From the NCBI GenBank assembly GCA_947380655.1, contig CANCRX010000060.1:1-18418 (forward strand): a stretch of DNA of 18,418 nucleotides, given 5' to 3'. Shown piece after piece: positions 1 through 6,722 of this stretch (its first letter is position 1; the number at the start of each line of letters is the position of its first letter). The notes under the pieces are model-generated. The model had not been told where the DNA came from and did no database searches. It saw only the letters and a program-made list of their open reading frames with translations. A program made the translations under genes and the position numbers. This DNA comes from Alcaligenaceae bacterium. GTDB taxonomy: Bacteria > Pseudomonadota > Gammaproteobacteria > Burkholderiales > Burkholderiaceae_B.

Positions 1-1958
1 GCGAAAACAAACGCCTCATTGATCACGCGTCGCTTAAGCTCGGGATCCAGGACAGGAAAAGCTATTTCCACACGCCTGAAAAAGTTTCGGTCCATCCAGT
101 CTGCAGAGGACAGATAGACCGCTTCAGCACCCTGAGCATAAAAATAAAAAACACGCGAGTGCTCAAGAAATCGTCCAATGATGGAGCGCACCGTAATATT
201 TTCCGACAAGCCGGGCACACCTGCCCGCAACGCGCACACGCCTCGCACAATCAGATCGATCTTTACACCCGCCTGACTCGCCTTATAAAGTTCCTGGATC
301 ACAATCGGCTCAAGTAAGGAGTTCATCTTTGCCATGATCGAGGCTTTCTTACCTGCACGGGCTGCACGTGCCTCGGCACGAATTTTTGCCACCACGGAAT
401 CATGCATCGTGAAGGGAGACTGCAGCAACAGTTTTAAATTGCGTCTCGCTCCCAAACCAGTCAATTGTGAAAAGACCTTGTCCATGTCCTCACACAAACG
501 TGGATCTGCTGTGAGCAAGCCAAAATCGGTATACAAGCTAGCTGTGCGTGGATGATAGTTGCCGGTCCCCAGGTGGCCATAGCGCCTGATTCGGCCTTTT
601 TCACGTCGCAGTACCAGCACCATCTTGGCATGTGTTTTATGTCCCACTACGCCATACACAACATGTGCGCCTACTTCTTCCAGGCGCGCAGCCCAATTGA
701 TATTGGTCTGCTCATCGAATCTGGCCATGAGCTCTACAACAACAGTGACTTCTTTACCCGCTCGCGCCGCAGCAAGTAACAAGCGCATCAGCTCAGAGTC
801 TTCACCGGTACGGTAAATAGTTTGTTTGATCGCAACGACATCAGGATCGATCGCAGCTGCCGTCAGAAAATCAATCACGGGTTGAAAAGATTGATAGGGA
901 TGATGCAGTAAACGATCTTTCTCGGCGATTGCTTCAAAAATGGCAGAGGGTTTATTCGCAAGCGCATCGAACGGTGCAGGGATAGGCCCGCGGTATTCGG
1001 GGAACAACAGATCGGGGCGATTGACTACATTGCAAATCTGCATCATGCGCGAAACGTTGACCGGACCATTGACGCGATAGGTATCTGCAGCAGACAGTGA
1101 AAATTCTTTTTGCAGAAACGTTTCAATGTGCGGTGGCGTCAGGAGATCAATTTCTAATCGGACTGCGGAACCAAAATTACGCTGCGACAACTCACCTTGC
1201 AACGCGAGTCGCAAATTGGTGACTTCCTCTTCGTCTACAAACAGATCACTATTACGTGTGACACGCCACTGGTAACAGCCCTGCATGACCATCCCCGGAA
1301 ACAACTCGCCCACAAAGGCGCGCAACAAGGAAGTCAACAAAATAAAACCGTTGGGTTGTCCGGAAATAGCTGCCGGCATTTTCATCAAACGCGGCAACGC
1401 GCGGGGTGCCTGAACAATGGCGATGGTTGACTTTCTGCCAAACGCATCATCACCAGACAAAGGCACAATAAAGTTCAGGCTCTTGTTATAGACGCGGGGG
1501 AACGGATGTGCGGGATCCAGACCAATCGGTGTCAGCAAGGGCATAACATCGCGCACAAACACATCATGCGCCCACTGAGTTTGTGCGTCGTTCCATTCTG
1601 AGGCATGATGAAGATAAACACCTTCGGCTCGCAAGCTTGGCAAGATATCGTCATTGAGCAAGGCATATTGACGTTCCACCATCGTGTGAATGGCGACCTG
1701 CACCTGTTCGAAGGCCTCGGCGGCGGTCAGGCCATCGCTTCCCTTCAGTCCCGGATGCTGAGATAACTGGGCTTTCAAACTCGATACGCGAATTTCAAAA
1801 AACTCATCCAGATTAGAGCTGACGATGCAGACGTAACGTAACCGCTCGAGCAATGGGATTTCGGCATTTTCTGCCATGGCCAATACACGCTCGTTAAACT
1901 TGAGCAGCGACAATTCACGATTCAAAAATAGTGGTTCAGACTTTTTACGCGCAGGCAT
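1..1958 (-). CDS. ppk: polyphosphate kinase 1 (3' end cut by window edge)
   Basis: Makes long-chain polyphosphate reversibly from the terminal phosphate of ATP. I translated the whole stretch: 652 codons are open with no stop or frameshift, and the frame runs off the left edge, so roughly the last 35-45 residues are missing compared with the usual length near 690. The N-terminal domain begins around residue 10 with FLNRELSLLKFN. The two histidines of the active site are visible as H443 in GHKTHAKM and H462 in GHLGTGNYH. Their spacing of 19 matches H435 and H454 of the E. coli enzyme. The C-terminal domain is recognised by IDLIVRGVC, GLSENITVRSIIGRFLEHSR and YLSSADWM. The ATG at 1958 is the only sensible start, since it leads directly into the conserved N-terminus. 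The ribosome binding site is weak. The gene is divergent from ppx, the enzyme that degrades its product. Identity is certain from the motifs. Confidence 0.97.
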   Translation of the reverse strand, partial: MPARKKSEPLFLNRELSLLKFNERVLAMAENAEIPLLERLRYVCIVSSNLDEFFEIRVSSLKAQLSQHPGLKGSDGLTAAEAFEQVQVAIHTMVERQYALLNDDILPSLRAEGVYLHHASEWNDAQTQWAHDVFVRDVMPLLTPIGLDPAHPFPRVYNKSLNFIVPLSGDDAFGRKSTIAIVQAPRALPRLMKMPAAISGQPNGFILLTSLLRAFVGELFPGMVMQGCYQWRVTRNSDLFVDEEEVTNLRLALQGELSQRNFGSAVRLEIDLLTPPHIETFLQKEFSLSAADTYRVNGPVNVSRMMQICNVVNRPDLLFPEYRGPIPAPFDALANKPSAIFEAIAEKDRLLHHPYQSFQPVIDFLTAAAIDPDVVAIKQTIYRTGEDSELMRLLLAAARAGKEVTVVVELMARFDEQTNINWAARLEEVGAHVVYGVVGHKTHAKMVLVLRREKGRIRRYGHLGTGNYHPRTASLYTDFGLLTADPRLCEDMDKVFSQLTGLGARRNLKLLLQSPFTMHDSVVAKIRAEARAARAGKKASIMAKMNSLLEPIVIQELYKASQAGVKIDLIVRGVCALRAGVPGLSENITVRSIIGRFLEHSRVFYFYAQGAEAVYLSSADWMDRNFFRRVEIAFPVLDPELKRRVINEAFVF

Positions 1959-2006
1959 TCAAGGAAATCCAGATTTTATTTTTTGTAGATAATGGAAAGC
2001 ATTCGA

Positions 2007-2045
2007 TTTTTAACTATTTTTTAACTGCTTTTAACTATTTTTTAA
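2007..2045. repeat. 17-bp direct repeat of phased A-tracts between ppk and ppx
   Basis: The 17-mer TTTTAACTATTTTTTAA occurs perfectly at 2008-2024 and 2029-2045, a period of 21 bp (two helical turns). Within this block the shorter word TTAAC recurs at 2010, 2021 and 2031, with TTAAT at 2042. T-runs of 4-6 are centred about every 10.5 bp. Such phasing is known to bend DNA, and repeats spaced 10-11 bp are also the usual layout of OmpR/PhoB-family response-regulator sites. It lies in the only control region shared by the two divergent polyphosphate genes. Its function is inferred; the repeat itself is plain. Confidence 0.8.
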
Positions 2046-2083
2046 TGGCAATTGTTTCTGTTTTACTTCAGATATATGTCAGT

Positions 2084-2109
2084 TTGATAACAAGATACCC
2101 TTTTATAAT
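2084..2109 (+). promoter_or_regulatory. probable ppx promoter
   Basis: A perfect TATAAT lies at 2104-2109. A near-consensus -35 TTGATA is at 2084-2089, but the spacer to that -10 is only 14 bp. If TAATAT at 2106-2111 serves as the -10, the spacer is 16 bp. Transcription would then start near 2116 and give a leader of about 20 nt. A single PhoB-like half-site (ATGTCA, 2076-2081) sits where a Pho box would replace the -35, but the second half-site is poor. Confidence 0.5.
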
Positions 2110-2138
2110 ATGTTTTGTCGCATTTTGGGTTGCATCGC

Positions 2139-3626
2139 ATGGAACACCTACTGGCCGCAGTAGATCTTGGCTCGAATAGTTTTAGACTGTCAATTGGTCG
2201 GGTTGCCGATCAAAATGGCGTCAAGCATATCTATCAGATCGACAGACTCAAAGAAACAGTCCGGTTGGCGGCAGGTTTAAACGCCTCAAAAATGCTCGAC
2301 GATGAGTCGATCGAGCGTGCGATTGAGGTGCTCGGGCGCTTTGGTGAACGGCTTCGCAGCTTTCATCCTGATCGCGTGCGTGCGGTGGCGACCAACACCT
2401 TTCGGGTCGCACGCAACGTCCCGGATTTTCTGCCACGCGCCGAGGCTGCGCTCGGCTTTCCCATCGAAGTGATCGCAGGCCGCGAGGAAGCACGTCTGAT
2501 TTACGCCGGAGTTTCACATACCCTGCCCGTTTCTGATGAAAAACGTCTGGTCATCGATATTGGTGGCGGTTCGACCGAGGTGATTATCGGTAAAGGCGAT
2601 GAGCCACTCCTGATGAACTCGCTCTACATGGGATGCGTGAGCTATAGCCGTCAGTTTTTCCCCGACGGTGTGGTCGACAATTACTCAATGAAACTCGCTG
2701 AAGTCGCCGCACGACGCGAGATCGAAGTGATCACAAAGCCTTACCGCAAAATGGGCTGGGACACAGCTATTGGTTCATCAGGCACAGCTAAAGCACTCTA
2801 TGCCATTCTTACCGATAGTCGACTATCGTCAGGAGGCATCACACGTGAAGGGCTGGAGCGGCTCAAAACAAAGATCGTTCGTGCGGGTCGTGTCGTACCA
2901 GAAGATTTACCTGGTATCAAACTCGAACGCGCCGATGTGTTGACCGGCGGCCTGGCCATCATGAGCGCATTTTTCGATGAAATGAAAGTCGACGTGATGA
3001 AACCAGGCGAAGGTGCCTTGCGTTTGGGCGTACTGGTAGATATGGCGGGTCGTGAAGAATCCCACGACAGGCGTGATGAATCAGTCAAAGCCTTTATGAA
3101 ACGCTATCACGTTGATAATCGGCAAGCCGCTCGCGTTAAACGCATGGCGCTGAGTTTATTTGACAGCTTGTACCCAGACAAATCACCTCAAGACGATTTG
3201 CGCCATACGCTTAACTGGGCAGCTGATTTGCATGAAGTCGGTATATCGATCGCGCAGGCGGGTTATCACAAGCATAGTGCCTACATCCTCAATAATGCGG
3301 ATATGCCTGGATTTTCACGTGTTGACCAGTCTCAGCTGGGATTATTTGCTCTCGCCCACACCGGCAAACTCAGCAAAGCACAATCGCTTGTCAAGACACG
3401 CGATCAATGGCTCGCGATTTTATGCCTGAGAATTGCGGTGTTGCTCTCACGCCGACGCGAAGACATCACCAAGCTACCTATCAGCCTCAGCGTCAAAGGC
3501 TCCTCTATCGTTGCCCGTGTAGACAAAAAATGGCTATCGACTCACCCTCTGACCGACTTTTCATTGCACGGTGAAGAAACCGAATGGGGCAAAGTCGGTT
3601 TTGATTTCGAACTGATCCCGATTTAA
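2139..3626 (+). CDS. ppx: exopolyphosphatase (Ppx/GppA family)
   Basis: Removes terminal phosphates from polyphosphate in the cytoplasm; members of the family can also hydrolyse pppGpp. The 495-residue protein has the ASKHA-type phosphate-binding motif AAVDLGSNSFR at 6-16, the acidic stretch GREEARLIY at 114-122 holding the glutamates of the active site, and the second phosphate motif DIGGGSTE at 140-147. A C-terminal HD-like helical domain is marked by H356 and by GYHKHSAYILNNADMPG from about 375. The length suits the family (E. coli Ppx is 513). I chose the ATG at 2139 because MEHLLAAVDLGSN is where family members begin. An in-frame TTG at 2115 would add eight residues without homology support and would lie at the predicted transcription start. 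The gene is divergent from ppk, and its stop overlaps that of the convergent downstream gene. GppA is the alternative, but the ppk neighbour favours Ppx. Confidence 0.93.
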   Translation: MEHLLAAVDLGSNSFRLSIGRVADQNGVKHIYQIDRLKETVRLAAGLNASKMLDDESIERAIEVLGRFGERLRSFHPDRVRAVATNTFRVARNVPDFLPRAEAALGFPIEVIAGREEARLIYAGVSHTLPVSDEKRLVIDIGGGSTEVIIGKGDEPLLMNSLYMGCVSYSRQFFPDGVVDNYSMKLAEVAARREIEVITKPYRKMGWDTAIGSSGTAKALYAILTDSRLSSGGITREGLERLKTKIVRAGRVVPEDLPGIKLERADVLTGGLAIMSAFFDEMKVDVMKPGEGALRLGVLVDMAGREESHDRRDESVKAFMKRYHVDNRQAARVKRMALSLFDSLYPDKSPQDDLRHTLNWAADLHEVGISIAQAGYHKHSAYILNNADMPGFSRVDQSQLGLFALAHTGKLSKAQSLVKTRDQWLAILCLRIAVLLSRRREDITKLPISLSVKGSSIVARVDKKWLSTHPLTDFSLHGEETEWGKVGFDFELIPI

Positions 3627-4405
3627 TTCTTGTCGAAACCGAAATGGCGGCGGTAACGCGCCCCCATGTTCGAGACAGAAAGCAACATTGGAAAATCTGC
3701 GGTATTGAAATCCGGATCCCAGGCGGGTTCGCCACACACGCGTGCCCCCAGTTTCAGATAGCCTTTGAGCAGTGCAGGCACATCGGCCGGCAATTCACTA
3801 TCAAGCAACTCAAAAGGGTAGCGATGAACTGGCGTCACGTTTGGCTGGTCCACCAGACCGACATCATCACGTACCTGGCGCCATACGCGCGCGGCGGTAT
3901 TCCCATCATCGCGCAGACTTACGCTTGCACAGCCAAACACATGCTCGTAGCGGCCTTGTTTGAGGATCTCAGCGAGTCCAGACCATAACATCATGAGCGC
4001 GCCTCCCTGACGGTGATCTTCATGAATACACGCCCGTCCAAATTCAACCAGTTGATTGCGTATTTGACCAAGTCCACTCAGATCAAACTCTGACTCTGAG
4101 TAATACCCACCGGCCCGTTTTGCTTGATGGGGAGTCAAAATACGATAGGTACCGACTATATGATCCGTACCTAACTCCTTGACCATGAGATGCTCACACC
4201 AGGGATCAAAGGCATCGCGATCGATACCGTCCTGATTATCACCCAGTACCGCACCATATTCAGAACTGAACACATCGTAGCGCAGACGCTGAATGGATTC
4301 GATTTCATCTGGTGACTGAGCAAGCCCGACTACGAGCCCTCGGTGTGCCCCGGTCGTTGCAGGCAAGGTAAATAAACTGGTGGTACTGCGGACAAGTTCA
4401 AGCAT
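3623..4405 (-). CDS. OlsB-like N-acyltransferase (COG3176, GNAT fold)
   Basis: Belongs to the GNAT-related family often labelled 'putative hemolysin', whose characterised member OlsB moves a 3-hydroxyacyl chain from acyl carrier protein to ornithine in the first step of ornithine-lipid synthesis. Seen in the 260-residue sequence: the N-terminal RLRYDVFSSEYGA at 40-52, the acyl-donor region EFGRACIHEDHRQGGALMMLW at 121-141, and the family's C-terminal block YLKLGARVCGEPAWD (216-230) followed by NTADFPMLLSV and a basic tail. The start at 4405 is set by a strong AGGAGAG seven bases upstream; an in-frame start at 4441 has no such site. No olsA-like acyltransferase lies beside it in this window, so ornithine-lipid synthesis is inferred only from family. 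The gene converges on ppx and its stop codon overlaps that of ppx. An acyl-homoserine-lactone synthase-like role is a less likely alternative. Confidence 0.8.
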   Translation of the reverse strand: MLELVRSTTSLFTLPATTGAHRGLVVGLAQSPDEIESIQRLRYDVFSSEYGAVLGDNQDGIDRDAFDPWCEHLMVKELGTDHIVGTYRILTPHQAKRAGGYYSESEFDLSGLGQIRNQLVEFGRACIHEDHRQGGALMMLWSGLAEILKQGRYEHVFGCASVSLRDDGNTAARVWRQVRDDVGLVDQPNVTPVHRYPFELLDSELPADVPALLKGYLKLGARVCGEPAWDPDFNTADFPMLLSVSNMGARYRRHFGFDKN

Positions 4406-4412
4406 GTCAATT

Positions 4413-4419
4413 CTCTCCT
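4413..4419 (-). promoter_or_regulatory. ribosome binding site fixing the OlsB-like start
   Basis: On the minus strand AGGAGAG stands seven bases before the ATG at 4405. It is one of the best Shine-Dalgarno matches in the window and rules out the longer reading that begins at 4441. Confidence 0.85.
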
Positions 4420-4458
4420 GAGATGCCGTCCAGTGTGACAAGACGACATTTCAGTGAG

Positions 4459-4492
4459 GTGACAATTTAATGAAGAATTAATGAATCTGACG
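4459..4492 (-). promoter_or_regulatory. PhoB-box-like 11-bp repeats upstream of OlsB-like gene
   Basis: Read on the plus strand, TGACA (4460), TGAAG (4471) and TGAAT (4482) recur at exactly 11-bp spacing, and the 8-mer TTAATGAA is repeated at 4467 and 4478. On the gene's own strand the 18-mer TCTTCATTAAATTGTCAC matches the E. coli Pho-box pattern (two CTGTCA units 11 bp apart) at about 12-13 positions, with a good second half (TTGTCAC) and a partial first half. It lies 54-71 bases before the start codon. No clear -10 is visible at the expected distance, so this stays a candidate. Confidence 0.35.
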
Positions 4493-4501
4493 GCCCTGCT
4501 T

Positions 4502-5854
4502 TTATGTGGACAGATCAACCGCAGCTAAAATTTCAATGCACTGATTAGCCAGTGCCTCATCCTCAGCTTCCACCATCAGCCTGAGAATGGGTTCGGTTCC
4601 AGAGGCACGTATCAGCATACGTCCACTATCACCCAGGAGCGCCTCAACCTGCTGCTGTGCGACTTGCAGACCCGCATGGTTGGACCAGTCGGCACCAGGT
4701 TTGAGAGGTGCGTTAATCATTTTTTGGGGATACATCGTCAACTCTGCGACCCACTGACCAAGTGTCTGACCGCTACGCTTTAAGGCAGCCAGGACTTGCA
4801 AGGCAGCGATAATGCCATCGCCTGTTGTGTGGCAATCCAGACATAGCAAATGACCTGAACTCTCGCCACCATATAACCAACCACGTTTACGCAACTGCTC
4901 GAGTACATAACGGTCACCGACCTGAGCACGCTCAAAACCAATACCAAGCTTTTTAATCTGACGCTCAAAACCATAGTTCGTCATCAGGGTGCCCACCACA
5001 CCTTCGACAGGCCCGCGTGACATGCGCTCTTTAATGACAGCAAACAGTAACTCATCACCGTTATAGACTCGACCTTGCGCATCAACCATTTGAATGCGGT
5101 CAGCATCGCCATCGAGCGCGATCCCGAGATCAGCGCCACGGCTTCGAACCTCGGCCGCCAGACTCTCCGGATGTAAAGCACCGACGTCCTTATTGATATT
5201 GAAGCCGTTAGGCGAGACACCGATTGCGTGGACTTCGGCGCCAAGCTCTCGAAAAACGTGTGGTGCGATGTGGTACGCCGCACCATTTGCCGCATCGACG
5301 ACAAGTTTCAACCCATCCAGATCGAGGTCAGAGGGAAAGGTACTTTTGCAAAATTCAATATAACGGCCGGGCGCATCATCTATGCGCCGCGCGCGACCCA
5401 AGTGCTCGGAGGCTACACAGCCCAGTGGCTCATCGAGCGCATCTTCGATCGCTTGCTGCGTCGCATCGGGCAGTTTCATGCCCTGCGAGGAAAAAAACTT
5501 GATGCCATTGTCATAGTAAGGATTATGCGAGGCGCTAATCACAATTCCTGCAACCAATCGCCAGGTACGCGTGAGGTATGCCACTGCAGGGGTGGGGAGC
5601 GGGCCGGCCAGCAACACCTCAACACCCGCAGATGCAAAGCCAGCCTCAAGCGCTGACTCCAGCATGTAACCACTGATACGCGTGTCCTTACCAATCAGCA
5701 CGGTAGGCTTGCCTCGACGAGCAGAATGTTCTCGCGCAAAGACTTTGCCTGCGGCATAACCCAGTCTAAGCGCAAACTCGGCGTTGATGACTGCACCACC
5801 TACTTTGCCACGTACGCCATCCGTACCGAAATATTTTTGTTTATTGTTGCTCAT
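4502..5854 (-). CDS. glmM: phosphoglucosamine mutase
   Basis: Interconverts glucosamine-6-phosphate and glucosamine-1-phosphate in the cytoplasm, on the route to UDP-N-acetylglucosamine for peptidoglycan and lipopolysaccharide. The 450-residue protein has the normal family length. Motifs in order: N-terminal YFGTDGVRGK from residue 8; the phosphoserine loop SASHNP with catalytic S109; the magnesium loop DGDADR at 248-253; the sugar-binding GGESSGH at 329-335; and the phosphate-binding RASGTEP at 416-422. The enzyme must be phosphorylated on the catalytic serine to work. The ATG overlaps the folP stop by four bases (ATGA), with an AGGAG about ten bases upstream inside folP, so translation is probably coupled. 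The order ftsH-folP-glmM is the same as in E. coli and many proteobacteria. Confidence 0.97.
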   Translation of the reverse strand: MSNNKQKYFGTDGVRGKVGGAVINAEFALRLGYAAGKVFAREHSARRGKPTVLIGKDTRISGYMLESALEAGFASAGVEVLLAGPLPTPAVAYLTRTWRLVAGIVISASHNPYYDNGIKFFSSQGMKLPDATQQAIEDALDEPLGCVASEHLGRARRIDDAPGRYIEFCKSTFPSDLDLDGLKLVVDAANGAAYHIAPHVFRELGAEVHAIGVSPNGFNINKDVGALHPESLAAEVRSRGADLGIALDGDADRIQMVDAQGRVYNGDELLFAVIKERMSRGPVEGVVGTLMTNYGFERQIKKLGIGFERAQVGDRYVLEQLRKRGWLYGGESSGHLLCLDCHTTGDGIIAALQVLAALKRSGQTLGQWVAELTMYPQKMINAPLKPGADWSNHAGLQVAQQQVEALLGDSGRMLIRASGTEPILRLMVEAEDEALANQCIEILAAVDLST

Positions 5855-6696
5855 TGGTTCTGTACTCCTTGTTCGACAGCATTCCAGACATTTAGAGCGT
5901 CTCGAGTCTCTATCACATCATGAACACGAATAATTGCAGCGCCTCGCGCGACACCTGCTAGTGCGGCGGCAATACTCCCCGCGAGTCTCTGGGTCACAGG
6001 CTGTCCTGTAACGTTGCCAATCATCGACTTACGAGACACACCTAACAGCACTGGATAACCTGCCTGAACGAGCTGATCCAGATGTTTAATCAGCGCATAG
6101 TTTTGCGCCAGCGTCTTACCAAAACCGCAGCCTGGATCCAAACTAATTCTGCTGGAATGAATTCCCAGACTTTCTAACAGATGCGCCTGCTCTAACAAAT
6201 AACTTTTGACGTCTTGCACCACATCATCATAATGTGGAGCGCGCTGCATCGTTCGTGGCTCGCCTTGCATGTGCATCACGCACAGTCCGCAGGTTTGATG
6301 GGCTGCTGCGATCTGTCTGGAGTCTGCATCTCTGAATCCAGTCACGTCGTTGAGCATATCTGCTCCAGCCTCCAGTGCGGCTTGCATCACTTGAGGCTTG
6401 CAGGTGTCAACGGAAATCGCCACGCCTGAATCTCGCATCGCAATCACTACCGGCAACACTCTGTTTAACTCGTCTTCGACTGAAACGGGCATGGCACCCG
6501 GTCGGGTTGATTCTCCACCGATATCAAGGATCTGCGCACCTGCTGCGACCAGACTTACCGCATGCGCGATCGCTTGCTTGGTCGTGGCATGCTCTCCCCC
6601 ATCAGAGAAAGAATCCGGGGTGACATTCACGATGCCCATTAAAATCGGGCGCTCGAGGGTAAATTCGAAGCGCCCGCATAACCACTTTTCAGACAT
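5851..6696 (-). CDS. folP: dihydropteroate synthase
   Basis: Joins p-aminobenzoate to dihydropterin pyrophosphate in folate synthesis; it is the target of sulfonamides. The 281 residues hold all family signatures of this TIM-barrel enzyme: MGIVNVTPDSFSDGG at 20-34, DIGGESTRPG at 58-67, SVDTCKP at 95-101, the LNDVTG loop at 115-120, DPGCGFGKT at 187-195, GVSRKSMIG at 219-227 and RVHDV at 257-261. The chosen start gives a short N-terminal strand typical of betaproteobacterial FolP, but no clear ribosome binding site precedes it. The start follows the ftsH stop by only 26 bases, so the gene is probably read from the ftsH transcript. Its stop overlaps the glmM start. Confidence 0.96.
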   Translation of the reverse strand: MSEKWLCGRFEFTLERPILMGIVNVTPDSFSDGGEHATTKQAIAHAVSLVAAGAQILDIGGESTRPGAMPVSVEDELNRVLPVVIAMRDSGVAISVDTCKPQVMQAALEAGADMLNDVTGFRDADSRQIAAAHQTCGLCVMHMQGEPRTMQRAPHYDDVVQDVKSYLLEQAHLLESLGIHSSRISLDPGCGFGKTLAQNYALIKHLDQLVQAGYPVLLGVSRKSMIGNVTGQPVTQRLAGSIAAALAGVARGAAIIRVHDVIETRDALNVWNAVEQGVQNQ

Positions 6697-6722
6697 GCAG
6701 TGTCAAACCTGGCGTGTATGGA

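Noticed and set aside
62..250. Small minus-strand reading frame with several cysteines (CEAC, CARC, CPAC) resembling a zinc ribbon.
   Set aside because: It lies out of frame within the conserved C-terminal domain of ppk on the same strand; the cysteines are a by-product of the frame shift.
2115..2138. TTG-initiated N-terminal extension of ppx.
   Set aside because: It would begin at the predicted transcription start and adds residues not seen in the family.
5228..5656. 142-codon plus-strand frame antisense to glmM.
   Set aside because: No motif or ribosome binding site, and the opposite strand encodes conserved GlmM.
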